From: a virus
Virus record (IMG/VR): IMGVR_UViG_3300033571_023157
Location: 1 to 41,277 of that record
DNA length: 41,277 nucleotides
Reading direction: 5' to 3' (one strand)
The position numbers and the translations under genes were made by a program. The notes below the pieces were generated by a model, which saw nothing but the letters and a program-made list of their open reading frames with translations, searched no databases and had not been told where the DNA came from. How positions within the stretch are numbered: position 1 is the stretch's first letter; each line of letters opens with the position of its first letter. Positions 7,795 to 16,673 of the stretch are shown piece by piece.

Positions 7795-8955
7795 ATGATA
7801 AGAATACCAACATTAAGCGAGTTATACAACCAAATAGTAGCGGACTTTGAATCTGAATTAGGGGAATCCATTCCATTGTTTGGAAAATCATTTTTAAGAG
7901 CAACGGCAGCCGTTCAAGCTGCTAAATTGTGGATTAATTATAAGATAAATGCATTCGTTCAGAAAAATTCGTGGGTAGATACAGCAGACCCTGAAAGTAT
8001 GGGCGGTTCATTGGAACGTTTCGGACGTGTGAAATTAAACAGAAATCCATATCCTGCAACAGCAGGTCAATATGTTGTAACGGTAACAGGAACAATTGGA
8101 GCAGTTATTCCTGCACGAACAATTTTTAAATCAAACGATAACGCATTAAATGCAGGTAAATTATTCATTTTAGACAATCAATATACATTGGTTGCAGTTA
8201 GTGATTCGATTACATTGAGAGCATTAGAAATAGGCATTGATTCACGTTTAAATATAGGAAATCAATTAACATCAACAACTCCAATATCACTTGTAAATTC
8301 GTTAGCAGTTGTAAGTTCAGAAGCTGTTGAGCCATTTTCATCTGAGGACATTGAAGTTTACAGACGAAAAATAATTGAATCGTTCCAATTGGAGCCACAA
8401 GGCGGTTCAAGTAGTGATTATCGTTTATGGGCAAATGAAGTACAGGGAGTTGCTCAAAGTTATCCATTTGCTGTAAGTGGTCAAGTAGGACAAGTTAATT
8501 TATTCATTGAAGCTACAATCGAAGATTCAACAGACGGTCAAGGTTCGGCATCTGCAGGATTATTAGACGATGTAAAGGATAATATTGAACTACCAATTAG
8601 TGGTGTTCCTGCACGTAAGCCTGTTGGAAATATCGTAAATTATTTATCTGTTACTCCATTGGAAGTAAATATTGAAATTGCAGGATTTCAAGGATTAACG
8701 ACTGACATTGAAAATCTAATTGAAGGTGCATTGACTGAGGAAATTGCAAAGATTAGACCTTTCGTAAGTGCCATTGATATTGTTTCAAAAAGAAACGACA
8801 CATTGAACACGAATAAAATTATCACAACGATTTTAACGACAATTCCAGGTTCTGTATTTGGCACAATCACACTCGAAGTTGATTCTGTTGCAACGGCATC
8901 TAAGACGTTTGCAGGAGGCGAAATTCCATTCTTAAATTCAGTAACTTATGTGTAA
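7795..8955 (+). CDS. Baseplate J / Mu gp47-like protein
   Basis: 386 residues with clear baseplate J features: an N-terminal helix (IPTLSELYNQIVADFESELG), the segment GSLERFGRVKLNRNPYPATAG that opens the beta domain, then PARTIF and the EDIEVYRRKIIESFQLEPQGGSS core. It forms the long wedge arm that links the baseplate hub with the fibres. Length is close to Mu gp47 (about 360). It follows the gp46-type gene by 2 bp and its stop overlaps the next start by 8 bp, so the baseplate genes are tightly coupled. Confidence 0.9.
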   Translation: MIRIPTLSELYNQIVADFESELGESIPLFGKSFLRATAAVQAAKLWINYKINAFVQKNSWVDTADPESMGGSLERFGRVKLNRNPYPATAGQYVVTVTGTIGAVIPARTIFKSNDNALNAGKLFILDNQYTLVAVSDSITLRALEIGIDSRLNIGNQLTSTTPISLVNSLAVVSSEAVEPFSSEDIEVYRRKIIESFQLEPQGGSSSDYRLWANEVQGVAQSYPFAVSGQVGQVNLFIEATIEDSTDGQGSASAGLLDDVKDNIELPISGVPARKPVGNIVNYLSVTPLEVNIEIAGFQGLTTDIENLIEGALTEEIAKIRPFVSAIDIVSKRNDTLNTNKIITTILTTIPGSVFGTITLEVDSVATASKTFAGGEIPFLNSVTYV

Positions 8956-10222
8956 TTGTTTGACGTTGAATGTTGATTCTGTAAATTCAGAATTAACCAT
9001 TTCAGGAACACTTAATGGCAAAAACACGTATTCAGACGGCACATATACTGTTAGTTGGAATGGTAGTAGGTGGGAAGTTTATGAGGAGGTTGCAGGATGT
9101 GATGTTATTTCGTTAACGTATCAGTTAGTAGGTGAAGAACCTGTAACGGTGGAGGTTGAGAAAAACGGCACTAAATATTACATTACAATTAGTAGTGTTG
9201 TTTATCAAATAAAATTTATCCCTGCTTATAATTCTTGGTGCTTACAAAATTTTATGACAGATGAAATTGAAGCCACCCTTTCAGAAGACACCCCCTGCCC
9301 TTTCGGTACTTTCACAATCGAAGAAGGTAGCATATTTGAAGCGTTTGAGGTTAACCACGTCCAAACCCTAATAGGAACAAACACAAACAACACCGTTTGC
9401 CCTCTCGGAATTTTCACACCAATAACTGTAACTAATGTAAACATTACTGAATGTTTCAATGAAAACGACATACAGCCATTAATTCAGTTGACAGAACAAC
9501 TTTATCCAACAGGTAGAGGATTTAATATTCATATTGGTAGTTTTATTCGTAAAATGCACCTTGCGTTAAACAGGTCGGAATCTCGTTTGAATGATAACAC
9601 TTTGGATATTTTAAATGGCATTTTACCTGACAATGATAGCTTTACGGTTGAAGATGCGACAGTTTGGGAACAACGATTAGGATTAATTACGAATGATGCC
9701 GTTTCTTTGGCAAATCGTAAATTAGCTATCATTCGCAAATTGAATTATCCGGGAACAATAATCGCACGTCAAAGTGGTGGTTTTATTGAATCACAATTAC
9801 GATTAGCAGGATTTGACGTTTATGTTCACGAAAATCCAGATTTGATTACGATTGAAAATTTATTGTATTCAGTTAGTAATGTTGCGGTTTTTGGCACGAA
9901 TAATTTCGGAAGTTTCAATTTTGGTAGTATTTATACTGAATACCCTAATTTATTTGGTTACTTGAATTTTGGTAGTTTTAATTTTGGTAGTGCAAATTTT
10001 GACGAAAGATATTTTAAAGGAAAGGTTGCAAATCACATCGAAGAAATTTTGGATTCTACATTTAATCACCAAGACAATTGGATAAAAACGTTTTTTATTG
10101 GTGGAGAAAATTTAGGAGAATTTGCCACAGTTCCAATTGAAAGAAAAGACGAATTTAGACAATTAATTCTAAGATTAAAACCAACTGAAACGGTTGCATA
10201 TTTATTGATTAACTTTACATAA
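8948..10222 (+). CDS. Mu gp48-like baseplate protein with added N-terminal domains
   Basis: 424 residues, about twice the usual gp48 length. The C-terminal part (from about 175) has the gp48/DUF2313 pattern: LYPTGRGFNI at about 185, NDNTLDILNGILPDND, then VWEQRLGL. The first 170 residues are extra: beta-rich, with repeated CPxGxF segments (DTPCPFGTFTIEEG and VCPLGIFTP). A glycine-aromatic patch with four NFGS motifs lies at about 318-355. Codon choice changes in roughly 9270-9440 (CCC, ACC and TGC codons that are rare nearby), a sign of a recombined module. The protein probably ties fibres to the baseplate, with the N-terminal modules acting as adaptors (inference). Confidence 0.7.
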   Translation: MCNCLTLNVDSVNSELTISGTLNGKNTYSDGTYTVSWNGSRWEVYEEVAGCDVISLTYQLVGEEPVTVEVEKNGTKYYITISSVVYQIKFIPAYNSWCLQNFMTDEIEATLSEDTPCPFGTFTIEEGSIFEAFEVNHVQTLIGTNTNNTVCPLGIFTPITVTNVNITECFNENDIQPLIQLTEQLYPTGRGFNIHIGSFIRKMHLALNRSESRLNDNTLDILNGILPDNDSFTVEDATVWEQRLGLITNDAVSLANRKLAIIRKLNYPGTIIARQSGGFIESQLRLAGFDVYVHENPDLITIENLLYSVSNVAVFGTNNFGSFNFGSIYTEYPNLFGYLNFGSFNFGSANFDERYFKGKVANHIEEILDSTFNHQDNWIKTFFIGGENLGEFATVPIERKDEFRQLILRLKPTETVAYLLINFT

Positions 10223-10234
10223 AAATAACACAAA

Positions 10235-10777
10235 ATGATTTTATTAGAAGATTTAACTAGAGCAGGCGCACCAACGACAGCTTATCCATTTGGATTTATT
10301 ATCAATGAAACAGGTTCAAACAATGGAACATTAGTCGACGCAGCAGCATTTAACGATTTATTCCAATTGAAAGAAAAAATGTTTGATGAATCTGGAATAA
10401 CAGCAAATGGTTTGCCAGATAATGAGACAAACGGATTTCAGTTGTTTCAAGCGTTCCTTTCTGTCTTACCAAAGAAAATGGTTTTTCAATGGACATCTGT
10501 TTTTGATGGTGCATCGCATACAATCACAAAGGCTTCAATGCAAGCATTATTTAATTTTCCTCAACCGTTTTCAAATGGATTTGGAACAAGTAGCAATAAG
10601 GTTGATTTTCAAATTGAATTGTGGTATTTAGTTTCGGGAACTTGGACACGTATTCAACCAGATTCATCTGTTGAACCTGTTATTACTGTAAGTAATTCAA
10701 CAGGGGATATTACAATTGTTTTAAATGGCGCACCTGTTTCACCTGCTGTTACTGTTCAAGCTGTAATAATCGGTTAA
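10235..10777 (+). CDS. Tail fibre or virion structural protein
   Basis: 180 residues. The N-terminal third (AYPFGFIINETGSNNGTLVDAAAFND, ISGITANGLPDNETNG-like spacing) follows a pattern I associate with short structural proteins of flavobacterial phages. The rest is beta-rich, with Trp/Phe-rich strands and no enzyme motif. Its place right after the gp48-type gene is where Mu-like phages encode fibres, so it probably attaches to or extends the baseplate. No receptor-binding domain can be assigned. Confidence 0.5.
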   Translation: MILLEDLTRAGAPTTAYPFGFIINETGSNNGTLVDAAAFNDLFQLKEKMFDESGITANGLPDNETNGFQLFQAFLSVLPKKMVFQWTSVFDGASHTITKASMQALFNFPQPFSNGFGTSSNKVDFQIELWYLVSGTWTRIQPDSSVEPVITVSNSTGDITIVLNGAPVSPAVTVQAVIIG

Positions 10778-10780
10778 AAA

Positions 10781-11584
10781 TTGAACTTCACCTTAAAAAT
10801 AGAATCCAAATCTGTTGATGAATTAGCAGGAAAATTACAGCAAATATCTCGCAGTAGTTTTCCTGTTGCTATTCGACAAACTTTAAATTCTGCTGCATTC
10901 GATGTTAAAAAAACAACGATGCCAAAGGAAAGCGAAAAGGCGTTTGAGAATCGAAGTAAGAATTTCTTTAAGGCAAATTCAAAGGTTATTCAAGCAAATG
11001 GATTTAATGTAAACACAATGCAGTCAGAGGTTGGTTTTTATGAAAACAAGTTAAAAAATCAATCGACAAATTACGCTGTTAAGGATTTGGAACAACAGGA
11101 GAATGGAGGTAAGATTGACGGACGTTCGTTTGTTGCATTGAAACAAATTCGTAATTCAAGTGGATTGGTTAAGGGAAATCAAAGAATGGAATCCATTCGA
11201 GAGAAACCAATTACTAGAATGTCACAAACAGGACGTGTAACTAATAAAAGCGGTTCAAAACGAATCACTTTGAGTAAATCACAATCATTCGTCAAAGCCT
11301 CTATGAGAGCAATTAAAGAAACGGACGGTTTGATAATGTCGAAGAAAAATTCCAATGGTGAACAAATTGTAAGTCGTGTTTTATCCGTTTCTCAATCACT
11401 AGGTAAGAAACGTAAATTGAAGATTAAAACACTTCGAATGTACACCGTTAAGAAAAACAGAAAGGTAAATCCAAAGGCTACACATTTTATGCGAAATTCT
11501 GCTGAAAAATCTGCAACTTTAATGGAGTTTAATTTCCAAAAACACGCACTAAATATCATACGAAAACATGGCTTGGGAAAATAA
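10781..11584 (+). CDS. Basic tail protein, gpZ-like by position (unknown)
   Basis: 267 residues, starting at TTG three bases after the previous stop. Very basic and rich in Ser, Lys and Asn. The N-terminus (FPVAIRQTLNSAAFDVKKTTMP) resembles the helix near the start of minor tail Z-type proteins, but the rest is not recognised. The end overlaps the next start by 17 bp, so it belongs to the tail operon. It may bind nucleic acid or a tail component. I would not name a function. Confidence 0.45.
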   Translation: MNFTLKIESKSVDELAGKLQQISRSSFPVAIRQTLNSAAFDVKKTTMPKESEKAFENRSKNFFKANSKVIQANGFNVNTMQSEVGFYENKLKNQSTNYAVKDLEQQENGGKIDGRSFVALKQIRNSSGLVKGNQRMESIREKPITRMSQTGRVTNKSGSKRITLSKSQSFVKASMRAIKETDGLIMSKKNSNGEQIVSRVLSVSQSLGKKRKLKIKTLRMYTVKKNRKVNPKATHFMRNSAEKSATLMEFNFQKHALNIIRKHGLGK

Positions 11585-12785
11585 CATAGCAGACGAAATT
11601 CAAATCATTACAGGTGATAATCTCACCTATACACCGTTGTACACCATAACTGATAATTCAGAGGATTTCAACGTGACTGAATTTAATTTCCCAAACATTG
11701 CAGGAACTCTAGTTGATAGACGTGAAGTAATGGGACGTAAATTCACACTTGAATTAGCATTTCAAGGTGATGATCATTTAGAAATTACAGAACGTTTCCG
11801 AAAATCTTCACACAACAAAAACCCTTGGAAAGTTTCGCATCCAATATACGGTGACATTTATGCACAACCTACTTCAATTAAATATGATTCATCTGGATTA
11901 AGCATTACAAAGATTTCCTGCACGTTGATTGAAACGATATTAAATGAAGCACCACGAACGACAGTTGATCCTGTTTTGAAAGCTAAATTTGATGTTGTGA
12001 ATGCAAACGAATTAGCATCTGAGGTATTTGGAAATGATTCTTTGGCAGGTGCAGAATCGAATAATTTATTGAATGACTTACAAGAATTAAACAAAGTCAG
12101 TTCTTCATCTGTTGCAAGTGGTGAACAATCAAATGAATTGTTTAATAAATACAACGACACCATTTCAAAGGTTACGGATTCAAATATTAATCCATCTGAG
12201 GTTATATTTTCAGTTCGTGAATTATTGTCATTTCCTGCATACTTTAATCAAACAGTTCAAAACAGAATTGAAATTTTCAAGGCTCAAATTGATACCTTGC
12301 TAGACATTGAAGATTTTAGCATTTTTACTAATATGGATAAAAAGGTTTTCCAGAACAATGTCACAACGTTAATGAATGGAATTTGTTTAAGTGCTATTAC
12401 TCCAATAGGAAATGAGTACCAAAATGCAAATGATGTTGTTTCAGTTATTGGAACGATTTCTACTTATTGGGATTCAATCGTTACAGCATTGGATAATTTT
12501 CAATCTAGTAATGTTATTGGATGGAATGTCGATTATAACATCGTTTACCCAACTCAATCATTTGTAAGTTTTGTTGTATCTTCATTGATGGGAGTTGCAA
12601 TGTCAGCTAGACAGGAACGTATTTTATTGACTGAAAAGGACACCAACGTCATTGTATTGACGCATCGAATTTACGGTATTGATGACGCACAAAATAACAT
12701 TGATAATTTGATTAGTCAAAATAGCATAGGAGTCAATGAAATGATTCAAATTAAAAAAGGACGTGAAATAAAATACTATATATGA
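11568..12785 (+). CDS. Mu gpN-like tail protein (DNA circularisation family)
   Basis: 405 residues. The first 125 residues fit the gpN N-terminal domain: EFNFPNIAGTLVDRREVMGRKFTLELAFQGDD, then HPIYGDIYAQPTS and ISCTLIE, matching the pattern of a lineage where this domain precedes the hub protein. The middle is a helical, Asn/Ser-rich spacer. The C-terminal 60 residues (VLTHRIYGIDDAQNNIDNL...MIQIKKGREIKYYI) look like a small LysM/gpX-type module, usual in hub-associated tail proteins. The stop and the next start share ATGA at 12782-12785, so translation is coupled to the gp44-like gene, the Mu order N-44. Confidence 0.65.
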   Translation: MAWENNIADEIQIITGDNLTYTPLYTITDNSEDFNVTEFNFPNIAGTLVDRREVMGRKFTLELAFQGDDHLEITERFRKSSHNKNPWKVSHPIYGDIYAQPTSIKYDSSGLSITKISCTLIETILNEAPRTTVDPVLKAKFDVVNANELASEVFGNDSLAGAESNNLLNDLQELNKVSSSSVASGEQSNELFNKYNDTISKVTDSNINPSEVIFSVRELLSFPAYFNQTVQNRIEIFKAQIDTLLDIEDFSIFTNMDKKVFQNNVTTLMNGICLSAITPIGNEYQNANDVVSVIGTISTYWDSIVTALDNFQSSNVIGWNVDYNIVYPTQSFVSFVVSSLMGVAMSARQERILLTEKDTNVIVLTHRIYGIDDAQNNIDNLISQNSIGVNEMIQIKKGREIKYYI

Positions 12786-13879
12786 TTTTAAAAATCAATG
12801 ACCGTTTTATAAATCGAAAAGTTGATTTCTTTAATGAATTTTCGGTTACATTGGTTCACGATAGTGTGGCTAGTGTTTTCGGTTGTTCGTTTTATTTTGA
12901 CCCAAATAACAAAGAGCATAAAGAATTTGCGTGTGTTTCTCATTACCACGAAGTACAAGTTGAACACAAAGGAGAATTATTGATTACAGGCGTTATGACT
13001 TCGCAAAATTTCAAACGTTCTGCTGTAAAATCTATGGCTTCATTTGGTGGCTATTCAAAACCAGGAGTTTTAGAAGATTGCGAAATTCCAACGAGTTTAT
13101 ATCCATTACAAACGGACGGAATGTCACTCAAACAAATTACTGAAAGATTAATAAATCCATTCAAATTAAAGTTGATTGTGGATAGTTCTGTAAGTGACCG
13201 AGTAAATAAAACATTCAAAACCTCAAACGCATCTGAAACGCAAACAATTAAAGGCTACCTTACCGAATTAGCGACACAAAAAAATATTATCATTACGCAC
13301 GATGAATTTGGGAATCTGTTATTTACAGAATCAAAAACGACTCAAAAACCAATCATTGATTTTATTGACGGCGTTGGTAATATGAATGGAACGTTTTTTC
13401 CTGCAACAGATATTGAATTAAATTTTGATGGTCAAGGGATGCACTCACATATCACATTACAAAAACAAGCATCTGAGGACGGTGGAAATGCAGGTGAACA
13501 TACTATTAGAAATCCGTATGTAATTGGTAGTTATTTTAGACCTGCAGTAAAATCTCAAAGTTCAGGTGATGACAATGATACTACTTTGGCAGCACGTCAA
13601 GAATTGAGTAAAGAACTCAAAGGATTGAAACTCACAATAAAATTAGACCGTTGGGATATTAACGGCAAAATTATTCGACCAAATAATATTATTTCAATTT
13701 ATGATCCTGAAATTTACATTTGGAAGAAAACAGAATTCTTTATTGAATCGGTGGATTTTCAAGGAAATGAGAAATCGCAAACGTGTACATTGCATTGTGT
13801 TTTACCACAAGTTTACCAAAATGGAAAAGTAAATAGTATTTTTGCAGGAATTAATTTACATCCAGGTAGTGGATTATAA
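12782..13879 (+). CDS. Mu gp44-like baseplate hub protein
   Basis: 365 residues. The start (LKINDRFINRKVDFFNEFSVTLVHDSVASVFGCSFYF) and the internal segment TERLINPFKLKLIVD, followed by YLTELATQKNIIITHDEFGNLLF, follow the gpP/gp44 (late control D) hub family. It should form the trimeric hub that receives the spike and plugs the tube. Its ATG overlaps the upstream stop. The spike gene follows after a 34-bp gap that contains a ten-codon frame. Confidence 0.8.
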   Translation: MILKINDRFINRKVDFFNEFSVTLVHDSVASVFGCSFYFDPNNKEHKEFACVSHYHEVQVEHKGELLITGVMTSQNFKRSAVKSMASFGGYSKPGVLEDCEIPTSLYPLQTDGMSLKQITERLINPFKLKLIVDSSVSDRVNKTFKTSNASETQTIKGYLTELATQKNIIITHDEFGNLLFTESKTTQKPIIDFIDGVGNMNGTFFPATDIELNFDGQGMHSHITLQKQASEDGGNAGEHTIRNPYVIGSYFRPAVKSQSSGDDNDTTLAARQELSKELKGLKLTIKLDRWDINGKIIRPNNIISIYDPEIYIWKKTEFFIESVDFQGNEKSQTCTLHCVLPQVYQNGKVNSIFAGINLHPGSGL

Positions 13880-13913
13880 AACTAATGGATGAAAATATTA
13901 AAGCCAACAACCA

Positions 13914-14450
13914 ATGAATCTAACAAAAATCATATCAACATCATTCGACACCTTAAACAGATTGAAAGTTAAATTCCTTCGATTTGGTAAAAGTGATGTT
14001 CAAGAATGCATTGAGGCTTCACCTTATGGAATAGACTCAAATCCTATTCAAGATATGATTGCGATTTATGCACCAACAGAACAAAGTGGGAGTAATTACA
14101 TCATTGGATATCTGAATAAAAATAGACTTGCCGGAATTGGAGAAAATCGTTTATTCTCAACAGATGAAAATGGAAATTTACAAGCGTGGATTTGGTTAAA
14201 AAATGATGGTAAAATTCAAGTATTAGGAGACTCAGATAATTTCGTTCGTTACTCAAAGTTAGAAGAGGCGTTTAATGAATTGAAAGCAAGTCATAATGAA
14301 TTAGCTGAAAAATGGAATACGTTTGCAACGGCTTATATTCCGGGTAGTCCTGCAACAGTTGGTACACCTCCGACACTTGCAACCTCAATAGTTGAACCTA
14401 ATACCTCAGATATTTCAGGAGCCAAAATAGATGAAGTTCAAACATTGTGA
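13914..14450 (+). CDS. Mu gp45-like baseplate spike protein
   Basis: 178 residues. The central part has an OB-like beta region (MIAIYAPTEQSGSNYIIGYLNK) followed by LKNDGKIQVLGDSDNFVRYSKLEEAFNELK, the gp45/gpV-type ending in which a beta prism gives way to a helix. The spike pierces the outer membrane when the sheath contracts. It is shorter than many spikes and I see no HxH iron-binding apex. The C-terminal 40 residues are Pro/Thr-rich and low in complexity. Confidence 0.75.
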   Translation: MNLTKIISTSFDTLNRLKVKFLRFGKSDVQECIEASPYGIDSNPIQDMIAIYAPTEQSGSNYIIGYLNKNRLAGIGENRLFSTDENGNLQAWIWLKNDGKIQVLGDSDNFVRYSKLEEAFNELKASHNELAEKWNTFATAYIPGSPATVGTPPTLATSIVEPNTSDISGAKIDEVQTL

Positions 14451-14459
14451 TTTATTTTA

Positions 14460-14467
14460 TAAATTTG
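14460..14467 (+). promoter_or_regulatory. Candidate -7 box, head operon
   Basis: TAAATTTG lies between the spike stop and the gpW-like start at 14482, predicting transcription from about 14474. No TTTG is found at the right distance upstream, so the evidence is a single box in an intergenic gap at a module border. Confidence 0.35.
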
Positions 14468-14481
14468 ATAAAAAATAGTAG

Positions 14482-14793
14482 ATGTCAGTAGTATTCGTAA
14501 AGCGTGTTGATTTGTGTTTTGATTCCACAACAACATTACAAGCAAGAATTGAAAAAATAGACACATTGATTGATTCATTGTTAGATGTTGCGTTGGCTTG
14601 CATTACTCAAGGCAACATTGCAGAATATGAAATTGATACTGGTCAAACACGCAACAGAGTTAAGTATAATTCACAGGCTCAAATAATGGCTTCAATTGAC
14701 GCATACGATAAGATTAGACAAAAATACATCAACAAATTGACACCTCGAAAAGTACGTTTAGTTGATTCACAAAATTTTAGACGAAGACAATGA
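14482..14793 (+). CDS. Head-tail joining protein, gpW-like
   Basis: 103 residues. Two helices flank a small beta hairpin (IAEYEIDTGQTRNRVKYNSQAQIMASIDAYDKI), the arrangement of lambda gpW. As in lambda it lies directly before the portal gene and overlaps it by 4 bp. gpW-type proteins sit under the portal and create the site for tail attachment. The sequence is longer than lambda gpW (68 residues) because of an N-terminal extension. The call rests on fold pattern and gene order. Confidence 0.6.
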   Translation: MSVVFVKRVDLCFDSTTTLQARIEKIDTLIDSLLDVALACITQGNIAEYEIDTGQTRNRVKYNSQAQIMASIDAYDKIRQKYINKLTPRKVRLVDSQNFRRRQ

Positions 14794-16409
14794 GTAGAAT
14801 ATTAGATTTTTTTGGACTTGAAAGAAAAACACCTGTTGTAAACGCTGTTGAAGTTAATGTTGTTGAGAAACCTGCAACACCACCACCACCGTCTGCTGAA
14901 TATGTAGGACGTATTTACTCAGTTCGTTTTGATGGTGAAAAAAACTTAGGTGAAGGTGGTCCAATACTTGATTATGGAATTGACCATTACAGATTAGCTG
15001 CTAGAAGTTGGCAGGCGTATTTAGATGACACGGTTGCACAAACTATAATCAACAGATTCACTATTTGGGTAATGGATAAAGGATTGAAACTACAATCTAA
15101 TCCATTGAAAGTAGCATTAGAATCTGAGGGAATCACAATTGATTCTGAAAAATTTAATGAAATTACTGAGGCACGTTTTACTGTTTGGGCAAAATCAAAG
15201 CATTCAACATTGAGTAAAAATAGATCAATGAATAAACTTGCAATTCAAGCATTTAAACACGCTAAAATTGGTGGTGATTGTTTGGTTGTACTTCGATACG
15301 ATAAAGGCGTTAAAGTTCAAATTATTGATACTGCACACTTGAATAGTCCAATTGGTTATCAAGTTGAAGCAGGACGTAAAGTTATTGATGGCGTTGAAAT
15401 TGATATTTTTACAGGTGAACACGTTGCATACCACGTTAGAAAAAAAGACCGTATATCAACACAACGTATTCCTGCATATTCAAGTACAGGATTCAAAACT
15501 GCATTTTTGATTTATGGTTCTGAATACAGAATGGATAATCAAAGAGGTGTTCCTGTTATTGCAACTTCACTTGAAAGAATTAAAAAATTAGACCGATATT
15601 CAGAGGCTACACTTGGAAGTGCTGAGGAACGTCAAAAAATTGCTTATTCTATTGAACACCAAATCGGAGGAACAGGAGAAAGTCCATTAACTCAAAGTTT
15701 GGCAAAGGCGTATGATTTGGAGTCAAATGATGGTAGCGAATTACCTGTTGATTACATTGGAAGACAATTAGCAAATGACGTTTCTGCATCGACAAATAAA
15801 CAGACGTTTAATATGCCTATTGGTGCAACAATGAAGTCATTAGAGTCTAAGAATGAATTATACTTCAAAGATTTTTGGGAATCAAATTCAAATATCATTT
15901 GTGCAGCAGTTGGAATACCACCAAATGTAGCTTTCAGTTTGTACAATGATTCATTTTCTGCATCCAGAGCAGCAACAAAAGATTGGGAACATACAATCGA
16001 AGTTGAAAGAGATTCATTCATTGAACAATTCTATGCACCTATTTATCAGTTTTGGTTGTTCTTTGAAGTATTGAATGGTAAAATAAATGCTCCTGGTTAT
16101 TTGAATGCTTGGAAAGAGGAAAATTGGTTTTCATTGGAAGCATATTCAAATGCTAGATTTACAGGGCCATTATTCCCACACATTGATCCATTGAAAGAAG
16201 TTAAAGCAGAACGTGAAAAATTAGGAACATTAGCGGCACACATTCCATTAACAACAGTTGAAGCGGCAACAGAATTTTTAATGTCAGGTGACAGCGATTC
16301 AAACGCTTATCAATTTGCTGAGGAATTAAAACAGGCTAAAGAATTAGGATTGGAAGCTGTTGAGAAAATGGTACCAGAAAATAATGGAAATACGGACGGG
16401 AATAATTAA
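14790..16409 (+). CDS. Portal protein, lambda gpB family
   Basis: 539 residues. Recognisable blocks are GPILDYGIDHYRLAARSW near the N-terminus, AIQAFKHAKIGGDCLV, a wing/stem region ending GIPPNVAFSLYNDSFSASRAA, and FPHIDPLKEVKAEREKLG near the C-terminus, the lambda-portal signature. The protein forms the dodecameric ring for DNA entry and exit. The first 40 residues contain a Pro-rich stretch (ATPPPPSAEY). The next plus-strand gene is the head protease, the lambda order B-C, with a minus-strand regulator gene between. Confidence 0.9.
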   Translation: MSRILDFFGLERKTPVVNAVEVNVVEKPATPPPPSAEYVGRIYSVRFDGEKNLGEGGPILDYGIDHYRLAARSWQAYLDDTVAQTIINRFTIWVMDKGLKLQSNPLKVALESEGITIDSEKFNEITEARFTVWAKSKHSTLSKNRSMNKLAIQAFKHAKIGGDCLVVLRYDKGVKVQIIDTAHLNSPIGYQVEAGRKVIDGVEIDIFTGEHVAYHVRKKDRISTQRIPAYSSTGFKTAFLIYGSEYRMDNQRGVPVIATSLERIKKLDRYSEATLGSAEERQKIAYSIEHQIGGTGESPLTQSLAKAYDLESNDGSELPVDYIGRQLANDVSASTNKQTFNMPIGATMKSLESKNELYFKDFWESNSNIICAAVGIPPNVAFSLYNDSFSASRAATKDWEHTIEVERDSFIEQFYAPIYQFWLFFEVLNGKINAPGYLNAWKEENWFSLEAYSNARFTGPLFPHIDPLKEVKAEREKLGTLAAHIPLTTVEAATEFLMSGDSDSNAYQFAEELKQAKELGLEAVEKMVPENNGNTDGNN

Positions 16410-16422
16410 AAACCGTCTGTAT

Positions 16423-16596
16423 TTAATCATCCTTATAATTTCTTACATTCTCAGGTTTAGTATTTACATATTCTCTGAGTACAGGTTTTAGCGACTGAGA
16501 GAGTGTTAATCCTTGGTATTTAGCAATGTTTTCAAGTTGTTCCTTTAAATCATTTGGAACGTTTGTAATTCTAATTTCGTTGTATTTCTTTGCCAT
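16423..16596 (-). CDS. Ribbon-helix-helix DNA-binding protein
   Basis: 57 residues from the ATG at 16596 (MAKKYNEIRITNVP); an in-frame ATG at 16620 would add eight residues. The strand NEIRITNV followed by two helices (DLKEQLENIAKYQGL, LSQSLKPVLREYV) is the Arc/MetJ-type ribbon-helix-helix fold. It is probably a dimeric repressor that binds short operators. It is encoded against the grain between portal and head protease. Its start faces the protease start, so it could regulate that promoter or itself. Target unknown. Confidence 0.7.
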   Translation of the reverse strand: MAKKYNEIRITNVPNDLKEQLENIAKYQGLTLSQSLKPVLREYVNTKPENVRNYKDD

Positions 16597-16639
16597 AATG
16601 CGAAAATAAATATTTTCCACGAATTAAGGAATAAAAAAA

Positions 16640-16667
16640 TTGATTTTATTTTGACTATCTATTTTTG
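16640..16667 (+). promoter_or_regulatory. Candidate promoter before the head protease
   Basis: TTG (16640-16642), 17 bases, then TATTTTTG (16660-16667) match the Bacteroidota consensus. The predicted start is close to the ATG at 16674, so a transcript would be leaderless or nearly so. That makes the site doubtful, though it lies in the only divergent gap of the head module. Confidence 0.3.
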
Positions 16668-16673
16668 TTTAAT

